A stretch of DNA of 32,185 nucleotides from Cypionkella sp. (lineage in GTDB: Bacteria > Pseudomonadota > Alphaproteobacteria > Rhodobacterales > Rhodobacteraceae): contig JALOSF010000029.1 in the NCBI GenBank assembly GCA_025458525.1, positions 1 to 32,185 on the forward strand, given 5' to 3'. Below, one piece after another: positions 24,065 through 31,332 of this stretch. Position 1 is the first letter of the stretch, and the number at the start of each line of letters is the position of its first letter. The translations under genes were made by a program, and so were the position numbers. The notes under the pieces are model-generated. The model saw only the letters and a program-made list of their open reading frames with translations, did not search any database and was not told the origin of the DNA.

Positions 24065-24505
24065 ATGACAAAGCCCATCTATATCCTGAACGGCCCCAAC
24101 CTGAATTTGCTGGGTCTGCGCCAGCCTGAAATCTATGGGAGCGAGACGCTGGACGATGTGGCCGAAGCCTGCGCCGCGCTGGCCGAGGATCTGGGGCTTG
24201 TGATCCGCTTTCACCAGTCGAACCATGAAGGCGCGCTGATCGACTGGATCCATGAGGCGCGCGGGCAGGGGGCGGGCATCATCATCAACCCGGCCGCCTT
24301 TACCCATACATCGGTCGCGATCCTTGATGCGCTTAACGCCTTTGAAGGGCCGGTGCTGGAGGTGCATATCTCGAACGTCCACAAGCGCGAGGCGTTTCGG
24401 CATCACTCATACGTTTCGCTGCGGGCCGAGGGGGTGATCGCGGGCTTTGGCACCGAAGGCTATCTGCTTGCGCTGCGTCGGATCAAGACGCTGGTTGCGG
24501 CATGA
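24065..24505 (+). CDS. aroQ: 3-dehydroquinate dehydratase, type II
   Basis: A 146-residue type II dehydroquinase of the shikimate pathway, which converts 3-dehydroquinate to 3-dehydroshikimate. Motifs are [20 protein letters not shown] (with the catalytic Tyr), [31 protein letters not shown] and [20 protein letters not shown], followed by the AGFGTEGY block. The ATG at 24065 follows AAGAGG. The length is normal for this dodecameric enzyme. It stands alone behind the metF terminator; the ligase gene starts 32 bases later and may be read through from it. Confidence 0.96.
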   Translation: MTKPIYILNGPNLNLLGLRQPEIYGSETLDDVAEACAALAEDLGLVIRFHQSNHEGALIDWIHEARGQGAGIIINPAAFTHTSVAILDALNAFEGPVLEVHISNVHKREAFRHHSYVSLRAEGVIAGFGTEGYLLALRRIKTLVAA

Positions 24506-24537
24506 CCCTGCGCCCGGCTGCGGCGGGCTAAGCGCCG

Positions 24538-25782
24538 ATGCCTTTGGCGGGGGTGTTCGACACAGAGACAGGCCCGAAGGGGGGCGCGACCTTTTGCTGG
24601 CACGCGACCGCGCGCCTGTTTGACGCGGCGGGGGCAGAGGTGTCGCGCAAGGCCGCCTATGCGCCGATCTTGCCGGACCGGCCGGCAGGGGCCGCGCTGG
24701 CCGCGGCTTTGGCGGGGCAGGGGCGCGGCTTTCGTATCGGCGGGACCGGGGCGCTGGAGGCGGGCTTTGGCCAGATCGAGACATTGACCGGGGGTAGTCT
24801 GGGCGCCGCGCGGCGGGTGCTGCGCAGTCAGGCATCGTGGTGTGCCAGTTTTGCGGTGAACGCCCATCTGTTCGAGATCGGCCCCGGGGTGCGGATTGCC
24901 GTGCCGGGGCGGCTGTCGCATTCGCTGGCGCTTTATGCCGCGCTGGAGGGGCTGCATCTGGGGGCCGAAGTGCATGTGCTTGACGGGCTGCGGCCTGACC
25001 GGATGGCCGCGGGTCTGGCCGCGCGGGGCATCGACGTGATCTATGCGACGCCGGTGCATCTGGCGCAGATGCTGGCCGCCGGAGTGCGCTGGCCGGACCT
25101 CAGGCTGGTGGTGGCGGGCGGTGCCAAGCTGGAGCCGGGCGTGCGCGCCGCCTTGGCCGCTGCCGCACCGGGGGCCGCGGTGCGGGAATTCTATGGCGCG
25201 GCCGAGGCCAGTTTCATCACGCTGTCGCAGCCGGGGGATGCGCCCGAAACGGTGGGGCGGCCCTATCCCGGGGTGGACCTGCGCCTGTGCGATGCGCAGG
25301 GTGCAGAGGTGCCGCTGGGGGCCGTCGGCGACGTCTGGGTCCGCGGCCCCTATCTCTTTGAGCGCTACGCCGGCGCCGACCCCGGATCGGCGCGCTGGCG
25401 CGACGGATGGCTCTCGGTGGGCGAGATCGGCACCCTGACCCAGGCGGGTCTGGTGCTGCGCGGCCGGGCCGGACGGATGGTGACGATCGCCGGGCAAAAC
25501 GTCTTTCCCGAGGAGATCGAGCGTTTTGCCGCCAGCTTGCCGGGGGTTGCGCGGATTGCGGTTCTGGCCGAGCCGGAGGGGCTGCGCGGCCATGTGCTAT
25601 GGGCGGTGGTGCAGGGCGATCCCGGTCAGGAGGCTGCGATCCTGGGCGCGCTGCGGGCGCGGCTGGGGCCCATGCTGATGCCGCGGCGGCTGGTCTGGCG
25701 TGAGGATTGGCCGGTTCTCGCCTCGGGCAAGCCCGATCTGGCACGTCTTGCGGCCGAGGGGCGGGCGCGGGCATGGCGGTGA
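24538..25782 (+). CDS. Short AMP-binding (acyl-CoA ligase-like) protein
   Basis: A 414-residue member of the ANL (adenylate-forming) superfamily, about 100 residues shorter at the N-terminus than usual. Visible motifs are A5 FYGAAEASF (218-226), A7 GWLSVGEIGTL, A8 GRAGRMVTIAGQNVFPEEIE (309-328) and the A10 lysine Lys398 in LASGKPDL. The phosphate-binding A3 loop, normally SGTTGxPK, is degenerate: LTGGSLGAARR at 83-93. The ATG at 24538 lacks a clear ribosome site, so the start is uncertain. Its stop overlaps the thiolase start by 10 bases. The ligase-thiolase pair next to bioY resembles Bacillus yhfT-yhfS-yhfU, so activation of a fatty or dicarboxylic acid for biotin synthesis is a hypothesis. 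Confidence 0.75.
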   Translation: MPLAGVFDTETGPKGGATFCWHATARLFDAAGAEVSRKAAYAPILPDRPAGAALAAALAGQGRGFRIGGTGALEAGFGQIETLTGGSLGAARRVLRSQASWCASFAVNAHLFEIGPGVRIAVPGRLSHSLALYAALEGLHLGAEVHVLDGLRPDRMAAGLAARGIDVIYATPVHLAQMLAAGVRWPDLRLVVAGGAKLEPGVRAALAAAAPGAAVREFYGAAEASFITLSQPGDAPETVGRPYPGVDLRLCDAQGAEVPLGAVGDVWVRGPYLFERYAGADPGSARWRDGWLSVGEIGTLTQAGLVLRGRAGRMVTIAGQNVFPEEIERFAASLPGVARIAVLAEPEGLRGHVLWAVVQGDPGQEAAILGALRARLGPMLMPRRLVWREDWPVLASGKPDLARLAAEGRARAWR

Positions 25783-26855
25783 TCCTGTCGGCACAGCGCA
25801 CCGCGGTCGTGCCCCGGGGCGGCGCCTTTGCCCGCCTGTCGCTTGAGGATATGGCGGCCCCGGTCTTGCGCGCCTGCCTGTTGGCGGCGGGGATCGGCGC
25901 GGTGGATGAGGTGATCTGCGCCAATGCCATCGGGCCGGGGGGCAACGCCGCGCGGCGCATCGCGCTTGCGGCAGGGCTGCCCGAGACGGTGGCGGGCCTG
26001 ACCATTGATCGGCAATGCGCCGGGGGGCTGGATGCCATCCTGCTTGCGGCGGCACTGGTGGATTCGGGGCGGGCCGATCTTGTGCTTGCCGGCGGGGCCG
26101 AGAGTTTCTCGCGCCGTCCCTTGCGTCTGATGCCCGACCCGGATGGCGGGCCGCCGGTGCCCTATGACGAGGCGCCCTTTACCCCTTGGCCGCTGCGCAA
26201 CCCGCGCATGGCGGCGGCGGCGGCGGCGCTGGCCGATGCGATGGGCTATGACCGTGCGGCGCAAGAGGCTGTGGCGGTGCACAGCCATGCCAAGGCCCTT
26301 GCGGCTGGCCCCTTGCCCGAGATCGTCCCGCTGGAGGGCGTGGTGCGCGACCCGTTTGCGCGCGCCTTGTCGCCCGCGCTGCTGCGGCGTGCGCCGGTGG
26401 TCGAGGGCACGGTGACGCGCGCCACGGCGGCTGTGGCGGCCGATGGGGCGGCGTTCTGCCTTGTCGCGGCAGACCGATTTGCCGGCCCGGGCGCGCTGCG
26501 CGTGCTGGGCGGGCGCACCCTTGGCGCGTCCCCCGAACAGCCGGGGCTGGCCCCCGTGCCGGCGATTGCGGCGGTGCTGGCGGCGGCGGGGCTTGGCCCG
26601 GCCCAGATCACCCAGGCCGAGGTGATGGAGGCCTATGCCGCGCAGGCGATGGCTTGCATCACACAGGCGGGGCTTGATCCTGCGCGCGTGAACATGCAGG
26701 GCGGGGCTTTGGCGCGCGGGCATCCGATCGGCGCCTCTGGGGCCATTCTGGCGGTGCGGTTGTTCCACGCTCTGGGCGCGGGAACCGGCCTCGCGGCCAT
26801 CGCCTCGGCCGGGGGGATCGGCTGCGCGCTTTTGGTGCAGCGCAGCGCCGGGTAG
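25773..26855 (+). CDS. Thiolase family protein, lacking the second catalytic cysteine
   Basis: A 360-residue thiolase-fold protein, slightly shorter than typical (about 390). The nucleophile Cys82 is in IDRQCAGGLDAI and the His317 motif is LARGHPIGASGA. The C-terminal CxGGGxG motif reads IASAGGIGCALL: the usual Cys is Ala344, and a Cys occurs seven residues later. The start ATG 25773 overlaps the ligase stop by 10 bases, indicating coupling. It is convergent with bioY, 14 bases away. It resembles YhfS-type thiolases linked to biotin transport. Condensation may be impaired, or another residue may serve as the base. Thiolase fold is firm; activity is uncertain. Confidence 0.85.
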   Translation: MAVILSAQRTAVVPRGGAFARLSLEDMAAPVLRACLLAAGIGAVDEVICANAIGPGGNAARRIALAAGLPETVAGLTIDRQCAGGLDAILLAAALVDSGRADLVLAGGAESFSRRPLRLMPDPDGGPPVPYDEAPFTPWPLRNPRMAAAAAALADAMGYDRAAQEAVAVHSHAKALAAGPLPEIVPLEGVVRDPFARALSPALLRRAPVVEGTVTRATAAVAADGAAFCLVAADRFAGPGALRVLGGRTLGASPEQPGLAPVPAIAAVLAAAGLGPAQITQAEVMEAYAAQAMACITQAGLDPARVNMQGGALARGHPIGASGAILAVRLFHALGAGTGLAAIASAGGIGCALLVQRSAG

Positions 26856-26869
26856 GGGGGAGCGGTCGA

Positions 26870-27427
26870 TCAGGCGGCTGGGGCGTCCCGGCGCGACAAC
26901 AGGGCACCGGGCCGGGCGCGGGCAATGGCTAGCGTCAGCAGGCCCGCCAACACCGCCTTGATCAAGTCGCCGGGCAGGAAGGCGAGGCCAAGAAGGGCCG
27001 CTTCGGATAGAGATTTGTCAAGAACAAGCGCCATGCCGCTGATTCCAAAGATGTAAAGCACCCCGATACCGCCAATGACGGCGCCACAGGCCGCCGCCCA
27101 GAACGGCGGCAGCGTGGTGCGCTGCATGACCCAGCCCGCGACAAAGGCGGCAACCGGAAAGCCGACAAGAAAACCTGCGGACGGGCCGACAAAAACACCC
27201 AAACCGCCGCGCCCCCCCGACAGAAGCGGCAGGCCAAGTGCCACCAAGAGCAGGAACAAAAGCACCGCCAGCGCACCGCGCTTTGCCCCGAGCACGGTGC
27301 CGCACAGCATGATCCCCAAGGATTGCGCGGTGATCGGCACGCCCGTGGCCAGATCGACGCGCGGGACAAGTCCCAGCACCGCGATCAGGGCGGCAAACAG
27401 GGCGATATGGGTCAGACTGCGTTCCAT
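26870..27427 (-). CDS. bioY: Biotin transporter S component BioY
   Basis: A 185-residue membrane protein with about six hydrophobic helices, the biotin-binding component of an ECF transporter. Family signatures are LATGVPITAQSLGIMLCGTV, LLFLLLVALGLPLLSGGRGG and FVGPSAGFLVGFPVAAFVAG. The ATG at 27427 follows CGGAGG. It is the third gene of a bioM-bioN-bioY operon, the order known from Rhodobacter capsulatus, 27 bases after bioN. BioY alone can transport biotin with high capacity; with BioMN its affinity rises. No BioR-type box was found upstream. Confidence 0.94.
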   Translation of the reverse strand: MERSLTHIALFAALIAVLGLVPRVDLATGVPITAQSLGIMLCGTVLGAKRGALAVLLFLLLVALGLPLLSGGRGGLGVFVGPSAGFLVGFPVAAFVAGWVMQRTTLPPFWAAACGAVIGGIGVLYIFGISGMALVLDKSLSEAALLGLAFLPGDLIKAVLAGLLTLAIARARPGALLSRRDAPAA

Positions 27428-27454
27428 GGGGCCTCCGAAAGGATGTGCGGTCTT

Positions 27455-28051
27455 CTATCCCGCACCGCCGCGCGCCCGCAAGGCATTTGCCACCTGTTCG
27501 GCATCGTCAAGGGCGGCAAGGGCTGCGGGCGCGATCAGACGCCAGCCGGGTCGGCGACCGCTGCGCGCGCGCCAGGCCTGGGCCAGATGCGCCATCCGTT
27601 CGGTCAGAACCGGGATGAAGCGGATGACCAGCGCGATGGCAAGCGCCAGTCGGCGCGGTGGCAGAACCGGGGCGAGCGGTCGCGCGAGGCGTTCCAGCAC
27701 CGCGATCATGTCTGACAGGCGGGTTGTCATCGTCACCAGATTGGCCGCCGCCACCGCCGCCAGCATGCGCAGCACGATCACGCCGCCCGCCGCCAGATCC
27801 TCGGTCCACAGGTGCCACAGGCCCACCACCGCGACGAAAGGCCAAAGGGGACGCAGCATGGCAACGCCATGACGGAAAAACTGCACCCCGCCCCGCAGGT
27901 AAAGGCCGCCAACAGCCACAAGCGCAAACCCAAGCCACAGCGGCGCGCTGATCCAGAACAGGGCAAACGTGAAGCCTGCCAGCACAGCCAGTTTCGGCCC
28001 GGCCCGCAAACGGTGCAAGGCGGTTTCAACGGGCGAGGTCAGCGTCAGCAT
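27455..28051 (-). CDS. bioN: ECF transporter T component (BioN)
   Basis: A 198-residue membrane protein of the EcfT/CbiQ family that couples the ATPase to BioY. It has about five hydrophobic segments. The two short Ala-Arg-x coupling motifs are AWRARSGRR (about 165-173) and ANALRARGG (near the C-terminus). Start: ATG 28051; a TTG one codon earlier is possible. It overlaps the bioM stop, indicating translational coupling. It is smaller than many EcfT proteins but matches BioN. Confidence 0.9.
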   Translation of the reverse strand: MLTLTSPVETALHRLRAGPKLAVLAGFTFALFWISAPLWLGFALVAVGGLYLRGGVQFFRHGVAMLRPLWPFVAVVGLWHLWTEDLAAGGVIVLRMLAAVAAANLVTMTTRLSDMIAVLERLARPLAPVLPPRRLALAIALVIRFIPVLTERMAHLAQAWRARSGRRPGWRLIAPAALAALDDAEQVANALRARGGAG

Positions 28052-28769
28052 CAAGGCCCCCCAGCCGGATCATTTCAGCCTCGAACCGCGGCAGCACCGC
28101 CTCGGGTGGGCCATCGGCGGCAATCTGCCCAGCCTCCAGCCACAGGACGCGGTCCACGCCGCGCAAGGTGGCGGGATCATGGGTGATGGTGATCAGCCGC
28201 TGCGGCAGGCCCGCAAAGGTTCGGGCCAGACGGTGTTGCGTCGGCAGGTCCAGACCGGCAAAGGGCTCGTCAAGCAGGATGGTGCGCGGTTCCATCAGCA
28301 GCACCGCCTGAAGGCACAGCCAATGCCGCTGCCCCTGTGACAGTGTGGCGACCGATATGCCCTGCCAATGGCTGCGCCCGTGAAGGGCCAGATGCTGCGC
28401 CACGCGCGCTTGCGCCGCGCTGCGCGACTGGCCCATCTGGATCAGCCCAAAGGCCAGTTCCTCGTCAACCGTGGGGAAAAGGATCTGGTGGTCGGGGTTT
28501 TGAAACAGGATGCCAAGTTCGGCCAACATCTCCTTGCGCGCCTGCGCAGGGTCCAGCCCGGCCACGCGCACCTGGCCCCGATCTGGCGCGATCAGCCCCG
28601 CCATCAGCCGCAGCAGCGTGGATTTGCCCGATCCGTTGCGGCCGATGATCCCAATTCGCCGCTCGGACAGGGTCAGCGACATGTCTTGCAGCACGCGCCG
28701 CCCGGTCAGCGTGACGCCCGCGCCGGTCAGCACGATGGCATCAGAACTGGACGCGACGGGGCGGATCAT
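28026..28769 (-). CDS. bioM: ECF transporter ATPase (BioM)
   Basis: A 247-residue ABC ATPase. Walker A is IIGRNGSGKST (41-51), the Q loop is FQNPDHQILF, the signature is TLSQGQRHW (142-150) and Walker B is TILLDEPFAGLD (163-174), followed by the switch His in ITITHDP. The signature reads LSQGQ, as in other Ecf ATPases, rather than LSGGQ. The ATG at 28769 follows AAGGCC. It is the first gene of bioMNY and powers biotin uptake as a homodimer, since only one ATPase gene is present. Confidence 0.92.
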   Translation of the reverse strand: MIRPVASSSDAIVLTGAGVTLTGRRVLQDMSLTLSERRIGIIGRNGSGKSTLLRLMAGLIAPDRGQVRVAGLDPAQARKEMLAELGILFQNPDHQILFPTVDEELAFGLIQMGQSRSAAQARVAQHLALHGRSHWQGISVATLSQGQRHWLCLQAVLLMEPRTILLDEPFAGLDLPTQHRLARTFAGLPQRLITITHDPATLRGVDRVLWLEAGQIAADGPPEAVLPRFEAEMIRLGGLDADADLAR

Positions 28770-28852
28770 GGCGGGGCCTTGGCTGGACGTTCCCGCGGTC
28801 TTAGCCGCTGCACCGGGCCGTGAAAAGGCCCAAGGCCGTTGCGTCGCCCGCC

Positions 28853-28882
28853 AAAGAAAAAGCGGCCCGCAGTGCGGACCGC
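28853..28882 (-). terminator. Intrinsic terminator of the small lipoprotein gene
   Basis: On the minus strand GCGGTCCGC-ACT-GCGGGCCGC forms a 9-bp stem with one mismatch, followed by TTTTTCTTT. It is 23 bases after the lipoprotein stop and separates it from bioM. Confidence 0.85.
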
Positions 28883-28905
28883 CCTTGGACTGCGTGGCCT
28901 TTCGG

Positions 28906-29163
28906 TCAGCAGGCCGCGATGAAACGGTTGCCGTTCGCGTCGCGATAGTAGCACTGGCCGCGCTGCGGTGCGGGGCCGATCAGCGTGGAGGCGGCCACGC
29001 CAACGGCGGCGCCAATCAGCGCCCCGGTGGTGCGATCCGACGGCGACGACACGGCCGCGCCAACCGCGGCGCCGGTAACGCCACCCAGGACGGCGTTCTG
29101 TTCCGGGGTCTGGCACGCCGCCAGCGACAGGGCGACAACAGAGAGAAGGGCGAACTTTTTCAT
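28906..29163 (-). CDS. Small glycine-zipper lipoprotein
   Basis: An 85-residue lipoprotein. The signal peptide MKKFALLSVVALSLAAC has a clear lipobox (LAAC, lipidated Cys17). Residues 27-62 are rich in Gly/Ala with regular spacing (GGVTGAAVGAAV and GALIGAAVGVAAS), a glycine-zipper pattern as in YMGG-like and SlyB-type proteins. The tail CYYRDANGNRFIAAC has two cysteines. The ATG at 29163 follows GAGG at about 9 bases. It has its own terminator and appears monocistronic. It is probably attached to the outer membrane; function unknown. Confidence 0.85.
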   Translation of the reverse strand: MKKFALLSVVALSLAACQTPEQNAVLGGVTGAAVGAAVSSPSDRTTGALIGAAVGVAASTLIGPAPQRGQCYYRDANGNRFIAAC

Positions 29164-29287
29164 TTTGGCAGCCTCGTTGGGGTTTTTCTGTAGCCCTACA
29201 ACGCCTCAGAACCGCAAATGGTTCCAGTCTGGAATACGTGACTTGGCGCTTTTCTGCCAGCACAGGCGGCATGTGGCCCGATGTCGA

Positions 29288-29668
29288 TCAGGGACGACCT
29301 TGCGCCAGAGTCGCTGCCGATCCGTCCAAAGCCGCGTCCAGCGCCCCGGCGAGGGCGTCCAGCGTGGGCAAGAGCCGGGTCTGGAGCAGCTCTGCCCGGC
29401 TGGCCGGGGCAAGCCGCGCAAGATCGAGGCAGAGCCCCTCGGCCCGCCGTGCCAATTGGCCAAGCACCGGGAAGCCGAAACTTTCCGCCGTTCCCGCGAT
29501 CTTGTGGGTGACAGAGCCGATGATCTGCACCGAGGTCATTACATCGCCACCCTGTGCCAACTGGCGCCGGGCGGCCTCGATCTCGAACAGACGCTTTACG
29601 GTCATGTCCAGAAACTGCGGCAACAAGGCCTTTTGCCAAGGCTCGATCGAAACGGGTTGGCCGGCCAT
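29288..29668 (-). CDS. Histidine phosphotransfer (Hpt) domain protein
   Basis: A 126-residue, almost all-helical single-domain protein. The phosphoacceptor is His55 in GSVTHKIAGTAESFGF, the HxxxG-type Hpt motif. The ATG at 29668 follows GGGGAGG. It is 11 bases after the REC-GGDEF-like gene and probably co-transcribed. In a phosphorelay it would pass phosphate between the hybrid kinase receiver (31333-32185) and the receivers encoded upstream. Assignment to the Hpt family is solid; partners are inferred from position. Confidence 0.85.
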   Translation of the reverse strand: MAGQPVSIEPWQKALLPQFLDMTVKRLFEIEAARRQLAQGGDVMTSVQIIGSVTHKIAGTAESFGFPVLGQLARRAEGLCLDLARLAPASRAELLQTRLLPTLDALAGALDAALDGSAATLAQGRP

Positions 29669-29679
29669 TCGAACCTCCC

Positions 29680-30639
29680 CTATCCTGCCATCACCTGTGA
29701 CAGCATCCAGTTCTGCCCGCGCACCGCCATCCGGGCCCGGCGCAGCATGGTCTTGACCGCCGAGGGGAAAAACAGGCCGGAACTGACGCCTGTGCCCGCG
29801 CGCACCACCGGCAGCGGCAGGTTCAGCTTGGCATAGATCGGTTCGAAGGCAGCCAGTTCGGTCGCGATGTCCTGTTCGATCTGGAGCGCATCCACCGGCT
29901 GGGTCCGGTTGAGAACGCAGACAAATTCGCCGCTTCCCGCATAGGCCAGAAGGAAGGTCTGACTTTTCAACGCCGCCGCGATGGCGGCCCCGACATCGGC
30001 CATGTAATCAAGATATTCCAGCCGGTTCAGCCTGTTGAACAGCCCAGACGCCCCCGTGACCTGAAAGGCGATGGCGGTATGGGCGTAAAGCCGCAGCCGG
30101 CTCAGGGTAAGCAGGTGATTTTCGAGGCCAAGGTAATCGATCAGCATTTCGCTTTTCGGCAGCGAGACGGCATCCTCGAAATCGAAATCCACCCCCGGCA
30201 GATCGCCCATCGCATCCATCGCGTAGAGCAAGGAGCGGGATCTTTTGCGCTCGGCTGCCAGACGGTCGAGCATGCCCAGACGGGCCTGAAGTTCCAGCCG
30301 GTGGATCGGCTTGGTCAGGTAATCCGTGGCGCCGACCGCAAAGGCCTGATCGACATAGTCGCGCCCGTTCATCGTGGTGATCATCATGACGGGCGTGTCG
30401 CGGTGATGCGGCATCGCACGCATGCGCTGGCAGGCTTCGATCCCGTTCATGCCCGGCATCTGGATATCAAGGAGAACGGCATCGAATTCTGCCTGCGGGT
30501 CGGCCAGAAGGGCCAGCGCCTCGGCGGCAGAGGACACACAGACCGGCGCCGCGTAGCCAAGCATCATCATGAGTTGCGTCAGCACCAGATGAAAGGCCGG
30601 ATCATCATCAACGGCCAGATACCTTGTTTTGGCTGGCAT
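29680..30639 (-). CDS. Response regulator with degenerate GGDEF-like output domain
   Basis: A 319-residue protein. Residues 1-120 form a receiver domain, with acidic DDD at 11-13, phosphoacceptor Asp58 (VLLDIQMPGMNG), Thr88 and Lys110 (YLTKPIH). A helical linker (120-145) follows. The C-terminal part (about 165-315) looks like a GGDEF fold with the active-site motif degraded to AGSGEF (234-239), preceded by long helices (FNRLNRLEYLDYMADVGAAI). Diguanylate cyclase activity is therefore unlikely; c-di-GMP or protein binding is possible. It starts at ATG 30639 after AAGGAGG and is followed by the Hpt gene. The output-domain call is tentative. Confidence 0.75.
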   Translation of the reverse strand: MPAKTRYLAVDDDPAFHLVLTQLMMMLGYAAPVCVSSAAEALALLADPQAEFDAVLLDIQMPGMNGIEACQRMRAMPHHRDTPVMMITTMNGRDYVDQAFAVGATDYLTKPIHRLELQARLGMLDRLAAERKRSRSLLYAMDAMGDLPGVDFDFEDAVSLPKSEMLIDYLGLENHLLTLSRLRLYAHTAIAFQVTGASGLFNRLNRLEYLDYMADVGAAIAAALKSQTFLLAYAGSGEFVCVLNRTQPVDALQIEQDIATELAAFEPIYAKLNLPLPVVRAGTGVSSGLFFPSAVKTMLRRARMAVRGQNWMLSQVMAG

Positions 30640-30725
30640 GTGAACCTCCTTGGGTTGCGTTGATACAACCTAAGACGGTATTTGGGGCAAGATTGTGGCG
30701 AAAGCAGCGAATTGTTTAGGAAACG

Positions 30726-31130
30726 TTAAAGACCGTCCAGCTGCAACAGGCGCAGGATCGTCTGCTTGAACACATCGGGGCGGATCGGCTTTGGGATCGT
30801 TGCATCCGCGTGCTGCGTCGCATCCGGAGACAGCGAGACATGGTCGGCATCGGCGGTGAACCGGATGATCGGGGTGTCGGTGTTCACACTGGGCGAGGCG
30901 CGCAGATGCCGGATGACGCGATCCCCCGTGATCAGCGGCATGTTGCGATCAAAGATCATCAAATCAAAGCGTTGCGACAAGGCAGCCTCCAGCGCCTCCT
31001 TGCCGTCGCCGGCGACAACGAGCTTTATGAACGGCAGATCGGAGAGAATATGACGGACGATCTGCTGGTTGATTTCGTCGTCTTCGGCCAGCAAGACTGT
31101 GCGCGATCGTTGTTCACCGTTACTCAGCAT
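30726..31130 (-). CDS. Single-domain response regulator (CheY-like)
   Basis: A 134-residue stand-alone receiver. Acidic residues are Glu16-Asp17-Asp18 (LLAEDDEINQQI), the phosphoacceptor is Asp61 (LMIFDRNMPLITGD), and Thr92 and Lys114 (TIPKPIRP) complete the site. The sequence around EDDEINQ resembles receivers of hybrid kinases. The preferred start is ATG 31130, with AAGG 11 bases upstream; a GTG at 31166 would add 12 residues. No output domain. It lies between the hybrid kinase and the REC-GGDEF-like gene and may act as a phosphate sink or a shuttle. Confidence 0.85.
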   Translation of the reverse strand: MLSNGEQRSRTVLLAEDDEINQQIVRHILSDLPFIKLVVAGDGKEALEAALSQRFDLMIFDRNMPLITGDRVIRHLRASPSVNTDTPIIRFTADADHVSLSPDATQHADATIPKPIRPDVFKQTILRLLQLDGL

Positions 31131-31233
31131 CCCGAAACATTCCTTAACGTCAAAACGTCGATACACATCTGCGGCGCGTCCCCAGATTAGTGCAATTTGA
31201 AGTTATCTCAACAAAATGTGGCTGCACGAGGGT

Positions 31234-31259
31234 CAGAATTTGACCGCAAATCAATTCTG
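31234..31259. repeat. Inverted repeat between hybrid kinase and response regulator
   Basis: CAGAATT (31234-31240) and AATTCTG (31253-31259) are a perfect 7-base inverted pair 12 bases apart, in a 202-base AT-rich gap between the kinase stop and the regulator start. It may be an operator or a weak hairpin; no T run follows. Confidence 0.35.
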
Positions 31260-31332
31260 GCCCGGCGCATTACACCCCAGGGTTGAGTCGCGGCAGCAAT
31301 GACCCGCAAATCTGCCGGCTACTGACAAATCC

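Noticed and set aside
28770-28905. BioR-type operator (TTATCTATAA-like) upstream of bioM
   Set aside because: No such sequence is present here, nor before bioY.
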